Origin: Syngnathus acus
Lineage: Eukaryota > Chordata > Actinopteri > Syngnathiformes > Syngnathidae
Assembly: GCF_901709675.1 (NCBI RefSeq)
Contig: NC_051088.1
Coordinates: 15,180,193-15,244,192, forward strand
Length of the DNA stretch: 64,000 nucleotides
Direction: 5' to 3'
Shown: positions 50,134 through 62,602 of the stretch, in pieces
Position numbering within the stretch: the stretch's first letter is position 1
Layout of the letters: each line of letters starts with the position of its first letter
Notes under the pieces: model-generated
Database searches by the model: none
The model's input: the letters and a program-made list of their open reading frames with translations, nothing else
What the model was told of the DNA's origin: nothing
Position numbers and translations under genes: made by a program

Positions 50134-50420
50134 TTCATCCATCCATTTTCTGCACCGCTTGCCCCCACGGGGGTCGTGGGCGTGCTGGAGCCTATCCCAG
50201 CAGTCATCGGGCAGTAGGCGGGGGACACCCTTAACTTGTTGCCAGCTAATCGCAGGGCACACAGCCATCCACACTCACACTTACGGGCAATATGGAGTGC
50301 TCAATCGGCCTACCAAGCATATTTGTGGGAGGAAACCGTAGTGCTCGGAGAAAACCCACTCAGAGAAGGGGAGAACATGCAAACTCCACACCCGCACCTT
50401 CTGAACTGTGAGGCCACTTT
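50134..50420 (+). repeat. Teleost interspersed repeat (CATCCATTTTCT...CCGCTT family), nearly full copy
   Basis: Runs from CATCCATCCATTTTCTGCACCGCTTG through GTGCTGGAGCCTATCCCAGC, GGGAGGAAACCG and GGAGAACATGCAAACTCC to GAACTGTGAGGC, the recognisable order of a very abundant fish repeat. The wording GTCATCGGGCAG..GGCGGG is of the type I associate with syngnathid fishes, but this is from memory. Confidence 0.75.
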
Positions 50421-50879
50421 GCCGCTGCTATTCATTTATTCATTTATATGAACTGTTGATAGTCCATGTTTTTATGTCTTTACATATATCAATGCATATA
50501 ATTTCTTTTACTTTTTAAAAACTGCACTTTACCTTTTTTTATGAACATGTTGTGGCAGAAGGCAGGAACACGTCTTTGTACCATGACTGTCTGCCAACGT
50601 GGCTGGAGAAATTCATCAAAGATAGAAAGAGAGCATGACATCACAAAGGACAAACCCATCATCCCACCCCTAACTGTAGGCCTGCTGAGTGCGAGGCCTG
50701 GTACTGAGGTCCACCCTAATGTATCTGTTTTAACAGGAGTTGTTGCCAAATGAAACTTAGTTGTCAAGTTGTCGTTATGAAGTTTTCTGCCCGACAGCGA
50801 TGATATTCTTTATCCTCTGAGATAAACAACAAACGCTATCACATATCACTGAGCTAGTGAAACTCTTCCTCATTTGCCT

Positions 50880-51000
50880 GCATCACTGGAACGGATTAAT
50901 GGCATTTCCATCCACTTCAATGGGGTTAGATGATTTGAGTATTTTTTGCTACGAGTCTGATCATAGAACAAATTAAACCTGTATCTTAAAGCACCACTAT
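50880..51000 (+). repeat. Dispersed repeat (TTTCAATGGG...GAACAAATTAAAC..GTATCT family)
   Basis: CACTTCAATGGGGTTAGATGATTTGAG ... ACAAATTAAACCTGTATCTTAAAGCACCACTATAC matches the pattern of a second relic at about 55780-56010 in nid2 intron 3 (CATTTCAATGGGTAAAGATG). Confidence 0.5.
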
Positions 51001-51283
51001 ACTGAAAATGTAATACTATGTTAAAAATAAAATGTTGTGTGTCAAAGTCATTTTTTTCGCAGGCAGAATCGTCGTCAGTTTTCTTTCGGAGGGCCATCAT
51101 GACTGTCAACCCAAATAAATGTATGAACGCCTCATATTATATACAGTATAGGTTACACAACAAACTGATGCATAACTAGTTTTCAAATCAGCAACTAGTA
51201 AAACATTTTCAAATATTTTAAAAAGATGAATGGTAATAAAAATTACTAGCAATATCTCTATTTTTTAAACGTGAAGACAATTT

Positions 51284-51385
51284 ATAATTTCAGTATTGAC
51301 CAATGAATTTGTCTTTGCGGGCCACATAAAATGATGTGGCAGGTCGTATCTGGCCCCATGGCCTTGAGTTTGACACCTATGCTGG
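51284..51385 (+). repeat. Interspersed repeat fragment (GGCCTTGAGTTTGACACC family)
   Basis: GCGGGCCACATAAAATGATGTGGC ... GGCCCCATGGCCTTGAGTTTGACACCTATGC; inverted relative to the fragment at 39515-39560. Confidence 0.6.
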
Positions 51386-51916
51386 AAATGTTATAAAACA
51401 TGCTTGGATGCAGGTCATTTAAATGGGGTAGTTCTATATTGTGGATTTCATTTATTATGGGGGTGGTCTGGAATGTAACCCTCACAGTGGAGAGGGGAGT
51501 CTTCTTGTATACACTCTGAGTAAATATATATTAAATTTATAACGGGGGGGTATATTCGTGTGAAGAGTGTACAAGCACTCCCTGAGGAATATAAATATGG
51601 CGAAATGTGTGATTTGTATCGCGGTGGTGATGGCGTCCAAGTGTGTGAAAGTCATTCATGGTTTTAGTTGTTGTGAAACAGATAAAGTTACATGGATTAA
51701 AAATGCTCTATTTGTTTTGTCTTAATTCGAGACAGATGTTGCCTCCGCCGCTGTCGCCACCCCCCATGGCCCCCCCGAGCATCCCTTTAACTCCTCCCTC
51801 TCTCTCCCAGAGTATTAGCGCCTCTGCTGAGTGGAGTTGAGGAGTTCTTCCTCTTTCTTTTCCTCCCCGTGAGTGCAGCTGTCTCCTTGTTGCAGCTTCT
51901 TCTTTGGCCCTCTACA

Positions 51917-54900
51917 ATGGAGAGAGGGCAAATGGTGCCAGTCTACCTTCTGGGCCTGTGCTGCAGCATGTGTGTGGTTGCAGGGATCCAGAGGTCCCAA
52001 ATGTTTCCCTATGGCATGTCAAGTGGAGATTCACTTTTGGAAGAAGGAGACGATGAAACCTCCAAAGTCTTATCTCTGCCTAAACCCTTCTACTTCTACG
52101 ATACCCCCTTCTATCAGCTTTATGTAAGTACATGTGCATGCCTTTACTTTTTTTTTTTTTTGCACACCACTTTTGCCACATGGATCCAAAGCTCTCACTT
52201 GGAAAAGTGAACATGTCTGTTTTCTCGAATAGCATGTAATTATTTTCTTTATTTAACATGTACATGTAGCGGTTGAACGAGGCCTGGACTTGAGCGTTTC
52301 CATTTAGTGACAAGGAAAAGGAGCAAAATCATTGTAAACACATCACAAATTATTCTTGTTTAGGTTTATGTTCTTTTCTGTTTTCTTTAATGACAGGAGT
52401 AGGGTTTGTGAGCGATATAATCCCATGGTGGTCTCAGTAAAACATATGTAACACCAGATAGGCGAAAAGGAATCACCATTGGACCACATGAGACCGTAAA
52501 ACTTGTTTAGTGGATTAAATATTGGGTTCCTCCTAATAATTAAAGTAAACCAAGAATACAAATGCAGCGGACAATTTGGAAATTCAACCAAAACCGGTTA
52601 GTAAACTATAAATTAAGATATAGTACTTGGGTAAATATACCACACTCCTTCCATCACTTACTGGCTATAAAAAGTCTACACACCCCTCTTCAAATGACAA
52701 TGAAAATAAATTGGACCGAGATATTTTTTTCCACCATTAGTGACCTACGTATAACCTGCATAACTCAATAGATTTTTTGCAATTATTGTAAAAGGAAATA
52801 ATAAACTTGGTTACACAAGTAAGTGTGCACGCCCTCTTCTAACCGGGGATGTGACTGTGTTCACAATTAACCAATTACGCTTAAAGTCATGTTAAATGAA
52901 AGTCAGAAATCACTTGTCACCATTTAAAGTGCCTCTGATAAGCCTCAAATAAAGTTCAAATATTTTGGATTTGTCTTTCTTCAATTAAGTTGTACAAATT
53001 ATAAATTGCATTAGTGATTGAAAAGGTTTTCAAATGCTGGTATCCTTTTTTTATATCACAGCAACCTGGCATTTGAACAGGGGTGTGTAGACTTTATATA
53101 CCCACTGTACATGTAAGCAGCACAGAAAACTGGCGGGAGTTTTCTCAAGAATGTTTGTGGTGCAAAAAAAAAAAAAAAAAGACTCATGTTTCCACTGTTC
53201 AAAAATAACATTGGAACAATTATTTCCTTGTGACATTGTCCAGGTGGCCACCAACGGGATCATATCAGCTCAGGACTTGCCAATGGAGAAGCAGTACGTG
53301 GACGACGGGTTTCCCACGGATTTCCCGGTGGTGGCGCCGTTTCTGGCTGACATGGACACCAGTGGTGGAAGAGGACAGATTTACTACAGGGTGACTGAGA
53401 CGCCCAGTGTGCTCAACAGAGTGGCCCAGGTGTGTTGACTCAAGGAAAAAAGCTAAAGGTTGTTATCACCTCAAAGGCAAATTGCTCTTCAACATCCAGT
53501 TGTAGTAAGCGGCCAAGACATTTTTCGACTGACTGATTAAACTTTTTATTTCGAACAAGCATGACACCAAAAAAAAGGCCATCCATGACCATACACTGAG
53601 TGCGGCACATATTTTCATTCTTTTCAACTGCTTTCCCATTTTAACATTGCTTTAAATCCTCACGCTTACTTTTCCACCGTTTCACACCACAAACTGTCAA
53701 ACAAAAAAGTTTTTTCCGGTTGTGCATATGTTTAATATTGTAAAGTAGTGTTCAGCCCGCAATTCCTTTCCCTGTCCAAAAAGGATTTGGAACGTGTCCT
53801 GGTCTTGTTTTGGACTTGTTCATGCTGAGTAAGTAAAATACTTGCCAACTGTATTCTTCTTTTCTCTTCCTCCATGCGCTCATTTGTTCACCCGCCAACC
53901 CAGGAAGTTCACCAAGGCTTCCCAGATGCCAAATTCACCCCCACCCATGCTGTGGTGGCAACATGGGAGAATGTGGGCGCCTACGAGGAGCCCACTCGGA
54001 CCAGTGGGGGGGCCTCGAACAAGGTAAGATGGATATCGAGGACTTGACCACAGGAGTAAAACAGAACTGGCCCGAATTCCTGGAGGTTTCATGTATTCGT
54101 CCTCAGGGGTAGGAGTGTGAGGTCCATTTGTCCTCTATCTTCTCATCTACCTCTTAACCTTTTCGAGAGGTCAGAGGTCATCTTTGAAGGGTCATCAAAT
54201 TGTCCTCGCCTCTCCTCCCTTCTCTTACAATTTCTATGCAGGTAGACAAACTATCCCACTCCCAAGCTCTGCTAGTGGCTGCTTCCTTTTTTTGTTTGTC
54301 TTCCCGATATCAGTTAATAACTAAACCAATTGTAAAATCTGGGAATAACTACCCCAGGGCTTATTTTACTAATTCATCGAGGAAGAAATGTTTGAATTCC
54401 TATGTAGGAGGAATGTATGTAAGATGATCTAAATTAAGATTGGTCACCTCTGCCAGCGATGCATCTGCACTTTACTATTTCATGGAGTCATATTCCACAT
54501 TTTTGCATGTTAAGACAACCTGCAGTACATTAAACTAATATTTTGGAAGGCCACAAGGCAGACACGCCATCCACTTGAAGAAACAACAAGATCTAGTGAA
54601 ATTCAAAATGTACCCCCCACCCACCACTCCCAGCACCACCAAATTGAATAAACACAACCTTTGAGCGATGTTACTGCTACCACTTACTGTACATGTAGAA
54701 TATATCTCAACCATGAAGAGTGCTTGAGGTCAGAGTCAGGAGTTTTATTAAAGGAGCTCTATCATGGTGAATAACTTTGGGGAATTTTTAGCCATTGAAA
54801 CTGCTAGTTCATCACCACACTTTGTGACATCACAAAGTGAGGAGCAATATACCGCGCCTACAGACTAAACACACTTTCTCAAAGTAGCTGTCCCAGCAAC

Positions 54901-57900
54901 TTGAGTTGACATGCATCTGTTCTGATTTTGGTGCATCAGTTAAATGATCATGTTTTCACGTTAATTAAGTACAGAAGATGAATGGCTAGTTCTATTCTAT
55001 CTGTTTATTTAACACATATGTTTGTTCTACTTCAGTACAAAAGGTGTGAGTGGTTTTGAAATGTTCTGGTTCTGCAGAAGCTCACTAAAAGCACATCTAC
55101 TAAAGTTGCTGTGCTATCTTTACGTTTTGGGCATATAGGATGGATAGATGGATGATGAAGGGAGTGGTGGAGGCAAACCACAGGAGACCTCCCCGTGTCT
55201 GGCCTTCTCATCTGTGTTTGTCTTTGCTTGTGTTTCTCAGGCTGTTTTATCTCAATCCTCAGCATTCCTCCTCCCCCAACCCGGCGGAACAAAAGCCAAA
55301 GGTGCAAATATTAAATGCAATGCACAACACTGGCTGTTGCCTTCAGTTGATTAGGACTTTGTGACATTCCAAATGTGAACCAGTGAATGTATTTGAATTG
55401 TTGAACGAATGAAAAGGAAGTTAGGGGCTTAAACAGCCTGGCCCATCACGGCGATCTGGGGGTCTGTGGACTGATAGCATCTTGCTTTGAAGAGATTAGC
55501 CGGAGGTGCTGGGTGGAGTTCAGTGGGGGGGGGGGGGGGGGGGGGGGGGTTGATTATGTGGAGTCCTGTGTGCCACACAGAGTCAGGATGTGTGTTGGAG
55601 GTGATGGTTCTTCGGGGGAAGGGGATCTATTGTTTGCCGTAGAGATGACACTGTGAAAATTTCATAACATGGTTATATTGACCAGAATTATCATTGTTAT
55701 CAGTATTATCACTAACACAACAAACACACACAGCTCAGAATTTTGGTAAATTCTTAGTTTCTCTGATTTTGCCATTTTCGGTGGTGCCCTAAAATACAAG
55801 TGATCCGACTTACAAAAAATGTTTGCTTTCGATTTGTGAACGCAAACTTGAGACACGAGTGCGATATGGCGGCAGTAAGCTCAACTCAACTTACTTCACA
55901 ACATGTAGAATCTTGTCAGATCTTTTCAGATTTTTAGCATTTCCATTCATTTCAATGGGTAAAGATGGCTGTTTTGAGTTATGAATGTGGTCATGAAACA
56001 AGCTGAAGTTCTCAGGGCAGATCTGTACAGTATAAGTATCTATGTTGGAGTCTAATGACATTTTTATTTTCTAATTCTACAAACTACTGACAAGCCCCCA
56101 AATTCTAAATACAAATATTGTCATTTATTTGCAGAAAATTACATTTTGGGTCAAATGCCAAAAGAGGTCCTTTGAGTTTTGGTCTTATTTCCAGAGCTGT
56201 AATTCAATTTGATTATTTTCCCATTGTTTTTTAAGCTCTGTCCACTTTATTATTTATCAGATGTCGACTAAGATGTACTTTTGCCTCTTCTTGATGTTTA
56301 TTAATCCTTTCATTTTCCCCCCCTGTGTAAAACAATAGGAACTACTAACCCTCCTAGTTCTATTTGTTATTTCTCAGGGCCCCCTTGATCGACACGGGTG
56401 TTCTTCCTGGCTCAAAGCAAACTGAACATACGCAACTCCTTTCTCACACAACGATTGCCGGGTGATGAGGGAATATAATCATAATGACTGACGATAATTT
56501 GCCCAGTTTTCATGGAGAACACTAAATTGTCTGGGTGACCCCGAACTTTTGAACGGTAGTGTCCATCAACTTCCTGCATTTAATTTCTTAAAAAAATGCG
56601 TGGGCGCTTGACCTACAACTTTTTTTTGAATGATTTTGATGACAGTGAGATCTAAAACTAAAGACAATGTTACTTCAAATTTAGGTGTCCTAACAAGGTA
56701 CAGTGCATGTACATGTAGTAGAAGCAATGGTTGAGTTGTTGGTCCCAAGTGAGCGTCCATAGGTCAATGTTCGGTCATCGGAAAGCAGTTGGGTAACTTG
56801 CTTACTACTAAAGGGTTTGTTTATGCAGTACTCTTTTAAACGAAGACAGATGACAAATGTTATTTTGGCGCATATGTTTGATGTTGAGGTCTAAAAAAAA
56901 TAACCATTTAAAAAACAAGAATGTATAAGTTTTCAATATTGATGATCCATCTTGTCAAAACGTCTGCCTCATGGGCCTACTGTACTTTTTTTAGTCCCCT
57001 GTCGCCTATAAAAAAAAATGTTTGATACAGTCCACAACACGGCGACTGCTACAAATACTTGGTTTTAATATTATCAACTAAAACACAAGTGACTGAAGTG
57101 ATCCACTTACAGGAGAAGTAACGACACTTTCCACCACTGCTGCTCTCATTTGCATTATACGCGTTTGTGTTGTTTTTTCAGGTCAGCGTGACTTTGCTGT
57201 CTCTATGTGAAGCCGTAAAAAGAAATACTAAGTCGCTGTCATCAATAAATAGCCAACCAAACATTTGCAGGCGGTCACATAGACATAAGTGTGTGTGTGT
57301 GTGTGTGTGTGTGATGTGTGTATACACCCACACATCCACTGTCATGCTTGTAATTGAAAGGTGAGAAAAGAAAGCCTTTGTTTTTTTTTAGTGGGGGTGC
57401 AATTACAAGTTGTCTTTACCTTGAGCGCCAAACACTCACACAAAAAGACACACTAAGCCCAGCGCAAATTGGCTTGGACTGGGTTTGGATGTTTGTGGTG
57501 TGGTCAGTAAAAATTAAACGACACCACCATTCATAAAAACCACATAAAAAAAGTCTGAACACAAAAATTTCTCTGGCAAAGAAAACAATATCAGGAAAGT
57601 CTACTTGAACATTTGAAATTCATTTGGGGTGACTTTGAATGGTGGCAGGTGTGTACTGACGGACATTTAATATACATTTGATGAAACAGGGATGTTTAGA
57701 TATTTTTAACATCTAGTGTGGTTCCGCCGTCAACATTACAACATGAATGTCACTGTATTTACACAAAGCAAAAGCAGATTTCATATAGACACTACGCAAC
57801 CGCCCGGACCAGACTCACTAATTAAAGCAAGCCCAGAGGCGGCAAGCAAGATGGTTTAAAGATGTTGTGCTAAGCAATTAGGAGCAAGAAACATGTACTA

Positions 57901-60900
57901 TACTTTTCATGGCTATAGGTGGAGACGTCTGAGTCCTGCTCACACATCTTTAACATGATCATGAAAGATGTGTGCACACACAGGAAGACAGCTGTGCTCT
58001 TCATTCGCTTGGGAATGTGTGTGTGTGTGTGTGTGTCTGCTTGTGTGTTCATGTGTGTGTGTGTGCAGATGTGCACATGGAGTCACTGATAATCCTCCTT
58101 CAAAATATAGACGCCTCTTGTCTGCGCTGACAAGAGTTCATTTTATTTCAAACAGTGCTTTTCAGGTAATATATAAGATATACTAAACGCAGGTGCACAA
58201 TGTAATTTTTTCATTGGCCATTCTGTGAGAAGTGTTATATTAATAATATTTACGTTCTTATGTACGTGCTTGAAAGTAATTGAATTCAAACTGTAGTTTT
58301 TATTGAAGAACAAACTTCCTCCCTCCTACAGGTCAACACCTTCCAGGCAGTGATTGGTTACGACGAAACCGACTCGTACGTTCTCTTCCTCTACCCCGAG
58401 GGTGGCCTGAACTTCTTTGGGACGAGACCCAAGGTAAACTGTGCAGAAACAAGGAGGTGCTTGTTTTTGGTGAACACTCCCTCCTGCAGATGCTTAGCAT
58501 CCCCCACACACCAGTAAAAATATGACCTTGACTGTCCAGACAACTTTTGCATTGTTTGCTTCTTTTCTCAGGAGTCATATAATGTGGAGATAGAGCTGGC
58601 CGCTCGAGTCGGATTCAGCCGAGGAGAAATCACCTATCTCATTTTTTCCCGAACTGAGGGCCCTTACTACAGTGTGACCAGCAATGTGCAAAGTATCAAA
58701 CATCTCGACCAGTTAGTATAAACTGTCTTATTTCATTTTATTTATGCTTTTCTTGCTATACACGTGTCTGGAGTAGAGCTAGGACAGAACAAACCTACAA
58801 CAAACTGGAAGGACCACTTTGAAATTCTTCAGTATCAATCCATCAAACAATTTTAAATACATTTCCTATCTTTATGTTGCTCCACCGTTTGTGTTCAAAC
58901 ATCGACTCTTTAAAGCGTTTAGTTTGAAAGCAAATTTCAGATAGAAATTGCACAAAACAGCTTGAAGCCTCTTTTTTCAAGTTCTGCTCACTACGACAGA
59001 CTTCTGCTTTCTGTGGCGCGAGTTGTGTCCCGTTTATTGCCACTGCAAAGCACTTTTTTGCTAGTAGGTCAAAGCAAAGCAAAAGCTCACCTGTGCGACG
59101 GCTCTTATTTTGAAAAACTCACCACCACTACTGCCACTGCCAATAAAACGAATTCTTTATTAGTAGTAGTTATGGTTATGGTTAGTTATAGTTATTAGTC
59201 CTAATGGACAAAGGCTTTGACACGCCCACTTTTTAGGCTGCCAAGTCTTTCTTTCAAAAGTGATATGAGCCATTAAGGTATGCTTTGATGAGTTTAGTGT
59301 GGAGGACCCTGACCTGAGCCTTGACCTCAATTCCATGAACCATCTTTGCGATGAACTTAAATCGAGATTGTGAGATTGTGAGCCAACATCAGTACACCTC
59401 TGACCTCCCAAATGTTCTTCTTGATGAATGGACCCAAAAAAATCCCCCAGAATGGCGGTCATTCTTTTTTGTTCACTTCCAGATGTCCCGATCTTTCAGT
59501 CCATATTGCGGCACTAGAATGTTAAGTGTGTAAGGCTATTGTTTTTATTTAACCATAAAACCATGTTGGATTGGGACTTGTAAAATTGCGTGGACTGCAC
59601 TTGCTGACAACCACGCTTTGAGTCATCTCTCCACTTGATTTGTTTTCTAATGGAACATACAATTGACTATTATTGTCGAGAACTAAGTGTGCTCTTAAGG
59701 GTCTAATGAAACTGTAGTCGACACTGTGTACCCATCCCAATGGTGTACTTAAATGGTACTTCAAGGAAAATATTCAATGTATTGCTCTAATTACTGTTTT
59801 TTTCCCACTCCATTCAAGGGTTGGCAACACTGGAATTCCAGGTGTTTGGCTTTTCCACACTGGGAACCGCTATTCTTTTGACAACATTGTCCCTGCTGCA
59901 TCTATTGGTGATATTCTTGCTACGCCTCTCCCAAGAGAACACAATCAACCTCAGGTAATTTCTCTCTCTCGTCTGTCAAATTTCAATGACTGAGGAAAAT
60001 CGCCAAGTCAATGTATACACTGTATAACAAGGCTTCGAAAATCATGACAACTCGGTTGTTTCTCCTCTGAACGCTGTCAAACAAATGCCACAGATTTTCT
60101 TAAGCGTAATGTTTTATTTATTTATCCAGATTAGGCAATTGAGAACAGATTTTCATTTGCAGTCCAATACGAAATCAAATCGCAATCACAGCGAATGGTT
60201 TCGCTTCAAAAATAAATCGTATCGCAGACCGTGACATTGATGACTCTGCAAGGCATGATTGGTTTGTGGTTGTTCCTCCCAGAGCGCCACTACACCCGAG
60301 TACAACAACTTTGAAGAGTACCCAGACAACAGCAACTTCGACCCCGGTCATCAAGAGGAAGACAGAGATTTCCCTCTGACAGTTGAAGATGTGGAATTCC
60401 AACCAGTGGCCGCTGGTGAATCTGTCCTGCCGGAAAGCTCTGACCTTCCTTTGTCAGCGTCCGAGGTGTCGCATGGCGGTGGAGATGTACCTTTGACATC
60501 TGAACCCAGGCACGGTTCAGAGGTGGCTGGGCGGCAGTATGCACCGCCTCCTTCTCGAGAGGTCATCCCAGATGGAGGTGCTCAGCGGTCCCAAGAGCAG
60601 GTAAACTTGGAATAACCAATATTGGGAAAGTTTTGTTGCAATTTTGGCTCCACCGTGTTTTTCCTCCTATAGATTCCTGTGGATGTCGGAGATTTGTATC
60701 CCTCTCACAGAAATGAGCCACCCCTGTCCCCTGGGGGTCATGTGGTCAGTGTGGAGGAAGATGTGGACTTTGACACAGGAGGTAAGACACCTTCACAGAA
60801 ATGCGTATTTATGGCGTGTGTACGTAGTCGTAAATGTATGAAAGGAGGATGGCTGACAGGAAATGGAGGGAAACGATACCTCATCCTCAGCAGCTGCACT

Positions 60901-62602
60901 ACAATATGGCTGTTGTGCAGCTCCTAGTGCGTGTGTATGCTTACTCGAGTTCATTAATGAAGTATTTTTCTTCTGTTACATTACAACATGGTAAGTTTTC
61001 TTTTTAGCAGTATTTACAGATCAGTATGAGAGGCTGTATCCTTGTATTGAAGCATTTTACATGCCTGTGAGATGATGGTCATGGTATGGAGCACCGCAAC
61101 AGCTGTTATCTCTCCGAGTGTTCTGTACTGTATATACAGTACGTGTGTGTGCATGCATGCATGTGTATGTGTGTGTGTGTGTGTGAGAGTGAGAGAGATT
61201 TTTCTGCAGTATTTTCCCATCCTCCTACCGTGCTGTATACTTACCATAATGTCAAGCACTTTTAATTGCTTGACATATAGTGCTGATACTAAGCCTTCAG
61301 TTTTTTGTCTGTTTCTCAGTGATTCACTACACCACAGAGAATAAGGAAACATGTGCAAGGTATGTTATCAATCATATATTATGATGGGATATTCCCTGTG
61401 TGTTCATATTGAGAGTCATTGATTTGTGTTTGTCGCAGGTTCCAGCAACAGTGCTCTCAGAACGCGTTTTGCTCTGACTATGCTACGGGTTTCTGCTGTC
61501 ACTGCCGACCCGGCTTTTACGGAAATGGCCGCCATTGCCTGCCGGACGGTTAGTCGTCAGCACCCGCTGCGTTCTTTTCATCATTTTTAAATTCAGCGAA
61601 ATACACTCATCCGGTTGCTGTTTGTTTGTGTTCAGCGGCCCCTCAGCGCGTCAGTGGCAAGCTGAGTGGAACGGTAACCGTGGGTTTGACTCCCGTGGAG
61701 CTGAACAACATTGATCTGCATGCTTACATTGTGGTGGGAGATGGGCGTGCTTACACAGCCGTCAGTGAGGTAGCGGAACTTTCCAAATAATTGGGAACCA
61801 CTTGAAAACAAATGAAAGATCACTCATTCCATGAACTGCATTTTCCACATTTCATCTTCTGGGTTCTCTACTGGCCTTGCTTGGTTAGATCCCCGAGCCA
61901 GTGGGTTGGGCCTTGATGCCGGCTGCGCCGATCGGTGAGCTGTTTGGTTGGCTGTTTGCTCTGGAGTTGCCCAATAGCCAAGCAGGATTCAAAACTACAG
62001 GTACAGAACTTTTCACTATGCACTTTCTCCGCAACTAACGTTTTGATCTAGACAGAAAGGTGGTTGTCCACAAACTAAAATAGTTATTGTTGTTACCAGG
62101 GGCTGAGTTTACTCGTCAAGCCGAACTCGTCTTTTACCCTGGCAACCAGCGGCTGTCAATCACTCAGACAGGACGAGGCCTCGACGAGAACAACCACTTC
62201 ACTGTCGACACCGCGCTTAGCGGTAGTGTGCCTTTCCTACCTCCTGCTGCTGAAGTGACTATGGAGCCTTTTAAGGAGACGTACCATTACTACCCATCAG
62301 GTAACCACGATGGCCACTGAAGACGCCTAACTCCACTGTGCGTTAATAGCACCCTTTGTGTTTGGTTCCAGTTGCTACATCCAGCTCCGTGAGGGAGTTT
62401 ACCGTGGTCTCACCAGACCGAGGATCCGAATCCTTTTCGTTCCAGCTGAAACAAAACATCACCTACCGTGATTGTCGACATGACAACCGGGCTTCGCCTG
62501 TAGAGACCCTGCAGATCACCATGGAGAGAGTGTTTGTCATGTACGTCAAGGAGGAGCGGATTCTGAGATACGCCATCACCAACAAGATCAGCCCAGTTGG
62601 AG
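51917..62602 (+). CDS. nid2: Nidogen-2, 5' part (first 14 coding exons, about 715 aa; continues past the window)
   Basis: Secreted basement-membrane glycoprotein that links laminin and collagen IV networks. Exons: 51917-52123, 53244-53429, 53904-54023, 58332-58433, 58572-58711, 59819-59954, 60283-60600, 60673-60781, 61320-61359, 61439-61548, 61636-61769, 61889-62000, 62100-62300, 62372-62602. All frames join. The start ATG sits in ACAATGG and opens a signal peptide (about 1-22). The NIDO/G1 domain covers about residues 65-275, with [52 protein letters not shown] and [13 protein letters not shown]. Exons 7-8 (about 297-440) encode a low-complexity acidic/Pro-rich linker. One EGF module, with six cysteines in [14 protein letters not shown] and [15 protein letters not shown], spans about 451-489. 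The G2F beta-barrel (about 490-715), the perlecan/collagen-binding part in nidogens, includes [27 protein letters not shown] and [11 protein letters not shown]. Sequence and synteny favour NID2 over NID1. The later EGF, thyroglobulin and LDLR-YWTD modules are not in the window. The last donor (GGAG|GTTGGT) is plausible but unconfirmed. Confidence 0.93.
52656..53107. mobile_element. MITE (about 450 bp) with 31-bp terminal inverted repeats in nid2 intron 1
   Basis: Left TIR 52666-52696 (TATAAAAAGTCTACACACCC...CAAATG) and right TIR 53070-53100 are reverse complements at 29 of 31 positions; a further TAC-TGG / CCACTGTA similarity extends both ends. There is no transposase frame between them, so it is non-autonomous. 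The same AGTCTACACACCCCTGTTC ends are widely dispersed in fish genomes. Confidence 0.8.
55525..55549. repeat. 25-nt homopolymeric G tract
   Basis: Uninterrupted G run in nid2 intron 3, G-rich on the coding strand. Confidence 0.9.
56485..56567 (+). mobile_element. Right-end remnant of a Tc1-like transposon
   Basis: TTTTCATGGAGAACAC...AATTGTCTGGGTGACC then CCGAACTTTTGAACGGTAGTG is close to the terminal sequence of common fish Tc1-like elements (ending ACTTTTGAACGGTAGTGTA). No matching left end was identified nearby. Confidence 0.55.
57289..57321. repeat. (TG)n microsatellite in nid2 intron 3
   Basis: TG run with one A interruption near its right end. Confidence 0.85.
58015..58068. repeat. Compound TG microsatellite in nid2 intron 3
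   Basis: Two TG runs separated by CTGCTTGTGTGTTCA. Confidence 0.85.
59200..59500 (+). pseudogene. Tc1/mariner-like transposase relic in nid2 intron 5
   Basis: GAGTTTAGTGTGGAGGACCC, then CTTGACCTCAATTCCATGAACCATC, GATGAACTTAAATCGAG, CCAACATCAGTACACCTCTG, and a segment coding [15 protein letters not shown] follow the order of the C-terminal transposase region of fish Tc1-like elements (DLNPIE..WDELK.R ... L...L.EEW..IP). Stops and frame changes show that it is inactive. Confidence 0.6.
61141..61198. repeat. Compound TG/CATG/GA microsatellite in nid2 intron 8
   Basis: TG run, GCATGCATGCATG block, a second TG run and a short GA run between exons 8 and 9. Confidence 0.8.

Larger units (their letters stand above)
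43785..51916. other. ptger2-nid2 intergenic region (divergent genes)
   Basis: I see no coding exon; in particular no seven-TM receptor frame that could be the PTGDR gene that lies here in human. Contents recognised: imperfect direct repeats around CGCGTCAAATGA (45,690 and 45,759), a CpG-rich patch at 45,840-46,020 without a credible gene, a solo LTR (46872-47244), an AT palindrome with flanking transposon-like sequence (47333-47420), an AC microsatellite (47921-47948) and a CATCCATTTTCT-family repeat (50134-50420). The remainder is AT-rich and unassigned. Confidence 0.5.
54024..58331. other. nid2: Large nid2 intron 3 with repeats
   Basis: 4.3-kb intron, far longer than its neighbours. It holds a 25-nt G tract (55525-55549), a dispersed repeat relic (about 55780-56010), a Tc1-like terminus (about 56485-56567) and TG microsatellites at 57289-57321 and 58015-58068. 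No coding sequence is recognised inside. Confidence 0.6.
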
